A stretch of DNA of 64,000 nt from Gnomoniopsis sp. IMI 355080 (lineage: Eukaryota; Ascomycota; Sordariomycetes; Diaporthales; Gnomoniaceae): the NCBI GenBank assembly GCA_027946555.1, contig JAPEVC010000102.1, forward strand, positions 60,135 to 124,134, read 5' to 3'. The position numbers and the translations under genes are program-made. The notes below the pieces were generated by a model. That model ran no database searches, was not told the DNA's origin, and saw only the letters and a program-made list of their open reading frames with translations. This document shows, one piece after another, positions 41,755-52,778 of the stretch (position 1 is the stretch's first letter; each line of letters starts with the position of its first letter).

Positions 41755-42987
41755 ATGTTCACTGGCGACACAACAACTGCAACCACCACAAGCGCAAGCA
41801 TGGCGACAACTACAAACATCCCACACGCTGTGGCACCGGCGAGTCAAGCAGTGACGCCAGTCAAGTATGTTGGCCTCAATTTTATTCCTCAAAGCATTCC
41901 TCACTCACATATTCGTGATTGCAGACAAGAACTCCCAGCCCAGCCCGAAGACACCAACGGGCAGAGCTCTCCAGACTTCAGCACACCCGATTCGGACACT
42001 ATCCTCCCCCCTTGCATTTCCTTCGTACCGGAAGCCTGTCTCTTCTGTCCACAATACTTTCCTAATTTTGACGCAAACCTCACTCACATGCAAAAGAATC
42101 ACGGCTTGTTCATCCCAATCTCGATCGATGACGGCACCTTACATCTAGCAGTCGATAAGGAGACCCTCGTTGGGTATATGCACCTAGTGATCTCTGAGTA
42201 CCACGAGTGCATCTTCTGTGGCACACAGCGAACGGGCGGATGGGCTGCAAGACAGCACATGGTAGGAAGGGGCCATTGTATGATTGATCTGGCTGGTTCG
42301 GAGAGCGAATGGAGGGACTTTTATGAATCCAATGACGAATTAGAGCCCGACTTCAAGGACGATGATGAGCATGGGGTTGAAGACGAAGCGACTCCCAGTT
42401 TCAGTGGGCCTCATCTTGTGCAAACTGGTGAAGAAGAGCAGGTACCGAGATTGTGCGCCGCGGATAGCCTCCGCCTATCGTCCGGGAAGATTGTTGCACA
42501 CCGCGCCGCAGCATCGCCGAGGAACCCCCATCGCAAGCCGCTCACAGGCGAAGAAATCAAGCGCAGCCGGCGGGGTATCGATCAGATACTCCTCGAAGAC
42601 CTCTTGCCCGCACCAGAGCGAGCAAGCACTACGCCCGGTAGCTTCGAAACCGACACAGCAGGAGCTTCTTCGACTGCCGTTAATGCACCCCAATCTTCAT
42701 CATCATCATCAGTTGTACCGTCTCAACCCCAAGCACTCTCTCGAGCCGACCGCCGCATGTTCCTCGCTGCCAACAAGTCAGCCGTCACCGCGGCCATCAC
42801 CACCATGTCGAAGCGCGACCGTGCCGCGCTCGCGCACCTCTCCCCGGCGCAGAGACGGGCGTTGGTAGTAGGGCAATTCAAGCAGCAGGAACGAGTGCAA
42901 ACGGCGGAGAGGAAATATTGGAGTAAGTTCGAGCGCAGACAAGACCAACCCGCGGTGGGTGGGAAGGTGTATATTGGGGGCGGATGA
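41755..42987 (+). CDS. REI1/ZNF622-like zinc-finger protein
   Basis: Related to Rei1, the cytoplasmic factor that releases Arx1 from pre-60S ribosomal subunits. The frame is open for 410 codons, but an excellent 60-base intron (GTATGT at 41865, TTGCAG ending 41924) probably splits it, giving 390 residues (exons 41755-41864 and 41925-42987). In the spliced protein the two central zinc fingers are CLFCPQYFPNFDANLTHMQK (Cys75, Cys78, His91, His96) and ECIFCGTQ...RQHMVGRGHC (Cys132, Cys135, His148, His154), the latter followed by DFYESNDE, as in Rei1. The C-terminus keeps the Rei1-like basic tail with RDRAALAHLSPAQRRAL. Unlike standard Rei1 it lacks the N-terminal U1-type zinc finger, having a Thr/Ala-rich stretch instead. 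A divergent paralogue seems likely. Confidence 0.78.
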   Translation: MFTGDTTTATTTSASMATTTNIPHAVAPASQAVTPVKYVGLNFIPQSIPHSHIRDCRQELPAQPEDTNGQSSPDFSTPDSDTILPPCISFVPEACLFCPQYFPNFDANLTHMQKNHGLFIPISIDDGTLHLAVDKETLVGYMHLVISEYHECIFCGTQRTGGWAARQHMVGRGHCMIDLAGSESEWRDFYESNDELEPDFKDDDEHGVEDEATPSFSGPHLVQTGEEEQVPRLCAADSLRLSSGKIVAHRAAASPRNPHRKPLTGEEIKRSRRGIDQILLEDLLPAPERASTTPGSFETDTAGASSTAVNAPQSSSSSSVVPSQPQALSRADRRMFLAANKSAVTAAITTMSKRDRAALAHLSPAQRRALVVGQFKQQERVQTAERKYWSKFERRQDQPAVGGKVYIGGG

Positions 42988-43375
42988 GGAACGAGTGCAG
43001 CATAGGAGGAGAAGGACAGAGTAGATGAGACGAATGGGTGACCATGATTTTGCTGACTAGTCCTTGTGCGTGTTGCGAACAGGTCGAATGGAAGCCAAAG
43101 GCAATTCTGTCTTGATGGGTCGTTTCAAGAATGATGTGCCGGGGCCGAAGCTGGGTTGAAAGACATGCGAGCAGATCAGCGGCTGTCTTCGAGGGAGGCA
43201 TACCATGAGTGACTGCGATTAGACTATTGTGGCGGTCAAAGTGGTAGGGCTCGGAGAGGTGCTCTTCTTCTACGAGACGGCCTAGGTACGCGTGGGTTCC
43301 AAGGTTCTTCGCTTTAAAGTAACAGTGTGGCATCCATACTTTGACACATTACACGATTCTCGTTACCTATGGGTA
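42988..43375. other. Convergent 3' flanks
   Basis: About 390 bases; nothing else supported. Confidence 0.5.
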
Positions 43376-44886
43376 TTACTTATGCGTGACATCCACTTGC
43401 CACGACGTTTCCACCACAATGCCCGCCTGCAAACTCACACGGCTCGGTGACGGGCTCGCAGGCCCGGTGATGGTCCTCCTCCGGCCCGCGTTCTCTCCCT
43501 GGCGCGCGGCCACGATGCTCGTCTCGGCTTTGATATGCGGCGATAGATGGCCGGTATCATTCAACACTGGGACAGCGGCATCCTCTCCCGTGGTGGTGGC
43601 GGAGGCGTCGCCGCCGAGTCTGTCGTTCTCATTTGTATCCCTCACGCTGGTGGTGTGTGTGGATGGCCCGCCGTCGCTGTCGTCATGCATCAGATCCTCG
43701 TCGCTACCCCAGGTTGGCCGCCTTGGCGACGACAGCGGGCTCCTTCGCTTGCTATAGGGGTGTGCTGCACTGTTGCGCGGGGAGTGGACGTTGTCCATCG
43801 ACTCGAGCTCCACGCCTGACGAAATGACGTGCTCAATAGGACCATCGTCGTCGTCTCCTTCGCGATGACGATACTTGAGCTTTTTGAAACCTCGGTCTTT
43901 CAGGAATGAGATAACGACGAGCGCGTTTGCGGTTGCTGTTGAGATGAGAATGTCGATGGAGGCCAACAAGGTTCGGGTGGGTTGCGCTCCAGCTCTTGTA
44001 TAGACGACTGGTAAGCGGTAGCATGTGAAGGCGACGTTGGCGAGTGGGAAGAGCATCAACAGGAATGTCTCGAGCTTTATTTTCGTGGGTAATCTGGCGC
44101 TGATGATCATGGGCAGTGGTAAAGCTACCAAAGTGAGGTCGGTGACAATATGGAGAGTGCCCATCGCGATGAGGTTGACTGGCGCCACTCTGCAGGATAA
44201 GGTCGGGGTTGGCGTGACCTGCCAATACTGATGGAAAGGTCGACACTCAGTCGCCTCGGTCATGGCCACAGCGATGTAGCTGAGACCTAAGAAAGTGTAG
44301 AAGAGACGATTGAGATACTTGCTGAGAAATAACTTGAGGGCCCGACCTCCGGATGTACTGCTAGTAAGCGACTTGGAGGCCCAGAACTGGTCGGTCAGTC
44401 GTGCTATGTAAATCCCTCCGGATAGTTTGACCATCCACAAGCTGGTGACATAAGAGCCGTTAGTCCAATGGTAAGGAATGCCGTCATGAGGAATCGAGAC
44501 TGAACAGTAGGTATGCGACTTACAAGGTCAAATACAATAGCCGACAGCCCAGGACAAGCTGTGACCCAATTTGACGTCTCCGCACGTCGTCGTCTCCCTT
44601 AAGCGAGTTTGGATCGACATTGTTTGTTCCATATTGCAACACAAAATCGGCGAGTACCATGCGAGCCACAAGCACGATGGTCGACAGTAGGATAATTGCG
44701 TCCTCGATCCAGACTCGTTCGGTTCTTCGCCAACGGCCAGCGCAACGGAACAATATAAGGGCGATTGCGTAGGATGTCTGCAGGAGCTCCACGTGTCAGA
44801 GATAGGATTCAGTTGCATTATGTCTTCCTCTTGTGCTGTTGGGTTTTCCACCCTATTTGCGATTCACTCACACACCATATGCTCAT
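43376..44886 (-). CDS. Pth11-like integral membrane protein (second copy in window)
   Basis: Fungal rhodopsin-domain/Pth11-like protein with a long cytoplasmic tail. Three exons: 44886-44872 (15 bases, MSIWC), 44777-44524 and 44441-43376 (phases 0, 2), 444 residues. The tiny first exon is inferred from the GTGAGT donor and CTGCAG acceptor, which match in phase; without it no ATG precedes the first helix (TSYAIALILFRCAGR). Further helices: AIILLSTIVLVARMVLADFV, YLNRLFYTFLGLSYIAVAM, PVNLIAMGTLHIVTDLTLVALPLPMI, LLMLFPLANVAFTCYRL, ASIDILISTATANALVVISF. WQVTPTPTLSCRV with its Cys is as in the family. The ~170-residue C-terminal tail is Ser/Asp/Thr-rich, likely phosphorylated. No CFEM domain. Confidence 0.78.
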
Positions 44887-47800
44887 AATCAATACTGGCT
44901 TGACATGGGAAGCATTCTCCGCTTCTGGAGGCGTCATACTCGAGTACCTAGGAGTACGTTTGCTATGTCAAGACATATAGACGCTTCCCACTCGAGTCTT
45001 CGTCTTGACTGTTGCGGGGACCCCTTAACATGTGATGCCGTGATTTCGGGGTTGTAGCGAGACGATCGATCAACGCTGGATCTCGTTTAAAGTTTCGACA
45101 CGCAGATGAGAAGTGATTGCTGCGGAGCAGTGGATCCCCGGCGGTCTTTCAGCTTCACGGAAGTCGGGGGAAAAGAGACGTATATCAATCATGCGTCGAG
45201 ATGTTTGGAGCGCCCCATGAGTCGATATCTTTTATGATCGAAGGGAGCCATGCATGGGACTTCGGATCATGGTATTTCTCTAGGACATGAGCAACCAGTA
45301 CGCTACCGCGAATTGATTGCATAATACACCGCTTATCACCAGCGCAAAATCCTAACCGGGAGAAACGAACATTGCAGGACTGGGACACAGGGTGGTCACT
45401 GGCAAGGACACCAGTCAAAATCGGGCGACGATTCTTCGAGAACGGTTCGGTACCGGCCACTTGGAATATGTAGAGGATAGCAAATGAAAAAGGGGTGGAC
45501 TATGTACGGAGTGTATGTGAAGAAAGGTGGGTAGGTACAGTACCAAACACGTGGATGCTGGCGAAGTTCGCCCAATGATAGATCTACCAACTAGGGATAA
45601 TCCAGCATTCACAGCTTGTGTTCTGCAGGCTTCGAGATAACAAGACCTGTCAGCACTGACACAACGAGTCAGTCAGCTAGTTCCTATAGTGGAGCAGACA
45701 TGGCTCAACACCACACCCATTCGTGGAAACTGCCCCACAGATCTCAGTACCTAGGTAGTATGCTGGAGGGTCATCTTTATGGCAAGTTGGAATTCAACCA
45801 CTCATCTCTTCAAATAACAATGTATTTTTGATGTTCAGGTGAGTTGCTCTACCTGGGTACCTATCAACCGATTGCTTGGGTGAGGTCCCGTGGAGAGGAA
45901 AGTCTGTGGCCGCGTAGTTAGCGCAGTCGTATCGCTCAACCTATCTCCCAACACGAAAAGAAAAACGCTTTGGACTTGTGGAGAGCCGGGCTGATCCGAG
46001 TAAAACTACCAAGTACAACTATAAGGCTAGACACTTTTTGTGGGGGCCAATCTGGCGAAACCCGATGCTGAAAACTCAAAAAAAGTGTGGAATGAATCGT
46101 GACTTCTGTGGCTTCGTCATAGAATGATTCTGTTTGGAAGAAGCCCCCAAAAAGACTGATCTTGAAACGCCCTATCAACAAGTTACTGAGAAAAGAGTAT
46201 ACTTGCCATTCCTGGAAACTTTGCTCGAGCCTCTGCTAGAAACATTCGAGAGCATAATAAATGGGCCCCCTTTTCCACTTTTTCCCCTGTAAAAGTGCAC
46301 CACGCACGCCCAGCGCGTGCGCCAACTCGGAAGATCAATGCCGCCGCTCATACCTTACAACCTGAAATGGAAACAAAGGCGGCTTGTCAAGGCTGTAAAT
46401 AGCGGCGCAAAACGGCGTTGAGACGCGTATGCACACCTCAAAGCTGCATAAGGTATCTTGGGGAAGAAATGCACGACTTTGATTCAAGGGCGTAGCGGAT
46501 GATTTGGAGCTGCAACACGCATACATTTCACGACCCTTTCGAGAGCTGCAATAATCTATACGGTTGCATACAATTTAGTGAATACAAGCAAATTTGAAAA
46601 GGTCTTGAGTTCCTGGTTTCCGTCAGATTGGTACTAACGGTTTACAGACATGGCGCGTGTCACACGCACTCCCCAAGAGGGCCCACTTGTTATTAAATCT
46701 CCTTCGTCACATAAGCTTTGATAAGGACCCAATTCAACAATATATTTCCTTCATAGTAGACCGTGTATATCTCTCTCCATCATGTCACGTTTCGCACCAT
46801 CCGCATTAGGCAGGTGCTCATCGATTGATTGAAGCTGGGTTTGACAGGTTACAGGCGCAGAGAATCAATCGTTTGCAGGAAAATCGGTCTATTTTAATAC
46901 CGTTCATTCATAATCTCATACATAGCTCCCTCCGCGAATAACCCTTCATTCCCCCTCAACCCTCTCAGGGCTCGAGAGGTACAATCTGGTGTTGCCAGCG
47001 CAAAATCTTCGAGCAAGCGGGAGTTATCGCGCACTATCCCCACGACATTCCCTGATTCACTTCCGGACTACGTCGTTGTGGGACGACTGAAGGTTCAAGG
47101 CTCTCGACCTCCGTAAGAAGCCCCTCGGGCATGAAAACCCATTTGTGGATCTCAAAAAGGCCTACGACAAGAAACACCAACATCGATATTGCAAGTCTTT
47201 TATGCAGTTTCTATGCAGCGCCCCTGCACGGATCACCAAGATGGTAAGAGGAAACAGGCCAACGATGAATCAACGATAGTCACCGATGCTCACTGGCAAA
47301 CTGATCTTTTCTGTTACCACTCTTAATTATAATCTCTGCATAGTCTAGAAACGAGGGACCAAAGGAACAGGACCGATTGTTTAGTAAACAATCGGCTGGT
47401 GGTGCATGGCACCTGCCCTCCCCACAGGCCCTAAAATTGGAATGTACTCCCTCCAGTCCATCTGTATGCACGAAGAAGAGTCTCCTCCTCTTGCAATACC
47501 TCAGCCCAAGCTCAGCCTTGGGCCTTTCTTCGACCACCACAAGCGAGGATAGCTCGGTATATATATACATGCCTGGAGAAGCCCAATCGGACAAGCATTA
47601 GGACATTTCCCCAGCCCAGCCAGCCATGTCCTGCGCCTTTTTCAACCATGCCATCCAAAATCAAGCCCACGTTCCCAACTTTCCATAGTCGTCGCCACGC
47701 CATGACCCCGTCGAAGGGAACGCCCCACTTTCGCTATTGACCTCCTCTCTGGAAGGGGCAGACTGCTGCGGTCGTGTCGCATAAATTCCATCGTCCGTTT

Positions 47801-48465
47801 TTGTGATATCGAGACGGAGCGCCTAAAATTCCATCCTGGGGTCCTACTCAAATCTTTCAAATCCAAAATTCGTATCGCGTCTCCTCAAGTGATTCCTGCC
47901 AAACACTGGGTAGGTACTCCGAAACCATGATGTATGTCTTGGCGCCGTGCATGTCACTAAAGAGTGATCCTCAGCAGCAACGAAATTGTGTCCCCTGTAG
48001 TATAGGCAACCAACCGCAAGCCTCCCGGCGAAAATGATTCTCAACCCTCGATGGGAGGCGTCTATTCCCCGTTCCCCAGGGTAGCCGCTCAGCCAAGCAT
48101 CCATGAATCCAATCACGCCGCCAAAAGACTTGGCCTCCCGCCCTCCGGTGGCACGTCGTTGGACAACCACAAAACAGCCGATGATGGAATCTCGTCGGCA
48201 ATCCATCATCTCGACGCGGTCGGTGGGTCCCATAAGTACCTCCTCGACACCACCAGACGATAGGCATACACAGCATTCCAACGGCACAAATAGTAGGCTT
48301 GTTGGGGGATATCTCATTTATTCATTCAAAATCGTGGTATATACGTGCGTCTTGTGCGCCCAACGCTGCGCTACGACCCCTTGGCTGCCTTGGCATAGAT
48401 AGTGATGCCTCCATAACAAGGCCAAGCAAGCTCCAAGTGCGCTCGGTTGCTTACAGTCCGTCAGC
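44887..48465. other. Gene-free interval of 3.6 kb
   Basis: Only short overlapping open frames on both strands, none with domain, signal peptide or splice support. Holds one exact TACCTAGGTA palindrome at 45748-45757. May contain long untranslated regions or non-coding RNA, but nothing in the sequence shows it. Confidence 0.45.
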
Positions 48466-49982
48466 CTATAGAGGACTGCAAGTGAAAGCGCTGTGGACGG
48501 TTCCAGCTTTGTATTGGTTGATCTAAAGAGTTTGAACATCAGCATTGCGTCTTTTTCTTGGACTGGAAAACAATATCAGAGGAAGAAAGGTAAACTCACC
48601 ACGTCCTGAACACTGGCATACGTTCCGCCCACCAGCACAATCATGCCAACGACAAAGATCAGCCCGTTGAGCGCCGCCAGCATCAGATTCTTCTTCTCGT
48701 ACCACTTGCCCTCCTTGATCAACTTGAACCACATCCACGCGGGGAAGTAAAAGGTGAAACCGCTAATGAACAAGCACGAGCAGATGGACAGCAGATCCGA
48801 GAAGAACGGAATGGCCTCTGCCACGACCCACGCAACGATCGTGATGACCGTGATGAGCACCAGCCACGAAATCCAACCAGCCTTGGTGTTGATATGCGCC
48901 TCGACCCTGCCGGCATAGTACCGGCCGTGGATGTAACGGCCCATGACCGTGGTATTGATCGAGCCAGAGATGAAGATGACGGGGAGTGCGATTCCGAAGG
49001 CAACCTTGCTCAGCGTGGGACCCGCAGAGAGCAGTGCGGGGCTCTGGACCTCCTGGCCGACGAAAACGTAGACGAGCGCGCCAGTGAGCGTGTAAATGAT
49101 AATCTCAATGATACCTAGCGCCCAGATACTCTTCACAAAGTCCTTGGGGGTGTGCATTTCGTCCATGAAGCTGAACTGGCATACGGCAAAGGAGTAGGCA
49201 AAGACAATGTTGCCGAGCGATACCATGGCCTCGACAAAGGTCAGTCCCTCCTTGGGCCATGCGGACCAGGTCTCGCTGGCCGCGACGCCGCCGTTGCCCC
49301 AGTCGATGCCCGTGCCGATCATGGTGATGCCAATGGCAATGATGATGGAGGCAAAGTCGATGTAACCCAGGATGGCGACCTCAGCAAAGGAGGGCGGCAC
49401 CGCGAGGGCGAGCAGAATGATTGCAGAGGCGACGGCGAAGACGATCGAGCAAGTTCCGTTGTCGGTGATGTTACCAAAGGCGATAGCTCCGGTCAATGTA
49501 TGCGAGCCGACCAGGAACAGCAGCTCAATGGCAAACATGGCGCCCACAAGCTCGTAGCCAAACTTGCCCATCAACAGGCGGCCCGCGTCGGCATAGTGGC
49601 TGACGTGGGGGAACTTGAGCTTGACCTGGCCGACGACGTAGGAGGAGTAAATGGCGATGAGGCCGATGCCAATGCAGGTGATGACGCCGGCAACCATGCC
49701 CAGCGCAGCAAAGGCCGAGGGGACAGACAAGGAGCCGAGGGCAATGGCCTCGACGATCAGCACGACAGTCAGGCGCTTCCAGCCGAGGCGGTGGAACTTT
49801 TCGTGGCCCTCGGCAGCTTTGCGCTTCTCCAGATCGGTCCATTCTGCGACCTCACCGGTTTGGTGGTCCGGGCCGAAAATACCTGTGGATGAGGGTTGCG
49901 AGTTTGAGGCACTGATGGTCTTCTCGACCTTGTTGTCGGCAGGCATAGTGGCCGATGCCTTTGAAATGTTGAGATCAGCCAT
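48466..49982 (-). CDS. Mtr-type neutral/aromatic amino-acid transporter (AAAP family)
   Basis: Plasma-membrane amino-acid permease of the AAAP superfamily, resembling the Neurospora 'N' system transporter MTR. Two exons: 49982-48600 and 48522-48466, 77-base phase-0 intron (GTGAGT donor, TTTAG acceptor), 479 residues. The short last exon adds INQYKAGTVHSAFTCSPL; without splicing the frame ends in an unrelated SLPFFL. About eleven hydrophobic helices begin at residue ~70 (LTVVLIVEAIALGSLSVPSA). GWKRLTVVLIVEAIALG, KFPHVSHYADAGRLLMGKFG and FSFMDEMHTPKDFVKSIWAL are family hallmarks. The N-terminal 65 residues are cytoplasmic. Start at MADLNISK chosen because the upstream in-frame extension (to 50297) is not conserved-looking and overlaps the CT-rich leader. 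The exact substrate range is not determined. Confidence 0.9.
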
Positions 49983-52778
49983 CTTTGGGAGCGGTTGTTG
50001 AAGGAGAGAGAGCTCGTCGGGATGTCGTCGACGAGATGTGCAGAGATCGGCCCCAAAGGTTGAATTTAGCGGCGTTGAGAGGAATCTTCTGTTAATGCAA
50101 AGAAGGGGAGAAGAAGAAAAAAAATAAACAGCGGTAAAAGACAGCGCGACTAGCTCGGAGCTGGTGTGGAAAAAATTGGTTGAGCGGGCCGAGGAATCTA
50201 GTCGCATGTATGACGGACAGTCCGGTTTCTGTTGTGCGACGACGGGTCGAGGAGGGACTATGACGTTTTTTTCTCCTGCTCCGAAGCGGACACTCAAGTG
50301 TGGGCAGGCGCGAATTCGAACCCCTAGACTCGGTGGTGGTCTGGAGGCGAATTGCGGTCGGGAGAGTCGGGGGTAGAGGGGGCGAGTAAGAGAGAGAGAG
50401 GTAGAAGGGCAAAAAGGATGGTTTCACAAGGATGGGCGGAGGAGGAAGGGTCGGCCAGTATTAAATATATCACAACCACAATCAACAATCCTCGCAGGAA
50501 GGAGCAGAACACATATCCTCATCCGGAGCCGAGAGACCACCACGGCCACACGACTCGTCAGCTCATTGCAATTGGGATTGGAGAATCCCCCATCCCGTTT
50601 TTTCTTATCTCTACATCCCATCCCATCCCGACCTTTTTTCTTTGACTTACACAGTATGACCGCAGCTCCTCCGGACAGCCTCCGTCCGAAAAAACCTCCA
50701 ACCTCCTCGAGGCTGGCCTATCAGGGGACATGCAAGAGGTAAGGCCATGACGCAGAAGGCGATAGACGATCCGCAACAGCAAAAGGCGGGCCCTGTCTCA
50801 AAACAACAAGGCTGTGTGAGGAGCACTCGACTCGCCGCCGAGCCCCCGCGTGTAAGGTGCAGAGGAACCAGGTGATGAGAGCCTCAGAGGGTAGGGGGCT
50901 CCATTTTGGGATCCAGAATGAGACCCTTGACAGCCCTGAGCGCCCCGCGTGGGGAAGATAAGAGAGAAAATATTAGATTCAACATCTTGTCATGGCTTTT
51001 TGTGTGTCTGTGGGAATCCGGGGTGCCTGTGCATCAAATGCTTGATTTTGATTCCTGCTGTGCGCGTGTGTGTGTGCGTGTGCAGACCTGGGCAGAGTAC
51101 CCAGGTCACCGGGTCCATAGGGTCATGCATGGTCCTGTGCGCCGATTTTACCCGGGCCGTTCAAGGTTCGGAGATATGTGCGCCAGCAAAAGAAAAGAGC
51201 AAGTCAAAGAAAAAGAAAAAAGAAAAAAACAAGTACTGGGCAGTACCTGTAAGTCCCATTCAATGGGTCAGGGTGGTTTCCTGTTCGTAATAGAGTGGAG
51301 TTCGGGATCAAGGCATTAGGAAATCGTTTGCATATGGGAATGTGACGTTTAAGGCCAAGATGTGCGGCTCTGCGGTGCAGGCCGAGTCATTCCGTGACAC
51401 CACCATTGCCGGGGAGGGCCCTGGCGCCCCCATTGAAAAGCATTTTCCTCCCGTAACGGGTTCCACTCGCACCCCTGAAGCGAGCGGCTCGTCCCTCATG
51501 TTCCCCAAGTACCTTGGCGTTTCTTTTTTTTTTTTTTGTCTCTCACCGAGCAGTTTGTATGGATACCTTGATATTCAGCAAGTTTGGAAAGCCGGTCATT
51601 CCCGCAAAACATACGAGCGAGGCTGTCGTTACTGTGTTGTTTTGTCTTGAGTGAATCAGCGTCCTGGTGCCTTCTCGGTCAAATTTTAACGGGCTTTTAC
51701 TATGGCGTGTTGTCGAAAGATAAGTCATCCAGCCCGCCAGATGCAAGCCAGCGGTTTTCTTCCCGCAGCGTTCCCGCAGCGTTAATGCGTAATACGCGAC
51801 CGTAAAAACATTAAAAAAAAAAAGGCAGGCTCGAAAGCTTAATAAGCTCTTGCTTTTCTTGGCAACCCGAAACCATATGCCCGGACTAATTGCGGACTTT
51901 CTCTAGCACTGTTCTATTTCTCGCCCAATTTTGTCCCCGGAAAGAACCTGCGTTGCAAGGGGGGACCAAGTTTCGCGCAGAGCCTGGGTGGCAAACAAGG
52001 CGAAAAGTACAACATACAAGATGCAGGGTTCGGCACTGACGACCTTCTCGAAGCCTTCCCGATCGAGTATTCCGTGCCGAAATGCAACAGAAAACTCATT
52101 TGTGCCGCCTCTGCATACCTATTATGTCTATTACAGGCACATACCTCGCTCGACCGTCCATCTCTACTGCATAGTAGTAGCAAGATTCATTGAGCTGCCG
52201 CAAACACCTTCCCACCTTTCCCACCCCGGATTCTGCAACGGACCGCCCTTGATTCCATCAACGTGACTTTTCTTTTTCCAGCGCCGACAACCTTCCCTGC
52301 TGCATCTTGGGACGTTACCCCCATCCACTTTATGCACGAGCATGCTGCTGGTTTTGCACATGTCGTGATTGGCGAGATGCATGGGCCCTTGCACAACCCC
52401 CACGGGGTATGAAAAGGGCACGTGTGGACCGAAGATCTCAGGGCGGAATCGTGTCTTGGAAAGCTTATATGCGCGATATCCTGGGAAATGTCACGTTGCA
52501 AGTGCACAAGGTCATTCATTGTGGTGGACCAAACAAATGTCCCATTATTATCGGCTATTCTATGTCAAAAGTGTTCGTTGACCTTTTGCATGGGCGCGCC
52601 GCCGTCTATGATGCCAAGTCATCCATGACCTGGACCGCAATAACCGAAGGGTATCTTGTGGACTGCCAGTCCCCCAAAGAATTCGCATGTAAACGCCAGT
52701 GTCTTTGCCGAACGATGAACCAAGCCCCATATCCATACACACCCTGATTAAGCCACGTCTCCCCACCCTAGACAGCCC
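49983..52778. other. Gene-free interval, transporter promoter and BRF1 3' flank
   Basis: About 2.8 kb. Contains AG- and GT-microsatellites (about 50388-50401 and 51066-51082) and a T-run near 51523-51537. The long distance upstream of the permease suggests a large regulatory region or long leader. No gene supported. Confidence 0.45.

Noticed and set aside
45900..45950. TAGTTAGCGCAGTCGTA resembling a tRNA A box
   Set aside because: No matching anticodon stem or B box within tRNA distance.
49152..49892. 246-codon plus-strand frame antisense to the amino-acid transporter
   Set aside because: Antisense shadow of a membrane-protein gene; the product is Asp/Gly/Ala-rich with no domain.
50284..50330. 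GGTTCGAATTC-like word on the minus strand suggesting a tRNA B box
   Set aside because: No acceptor stem, D arm or anticodon arm can be folded around it.
52307..52747. 146-codon plus-strand frame downstream of BRF1
   Set aside because: Begins at a non-ATG codon, has erratic composition and no recognisable feature.
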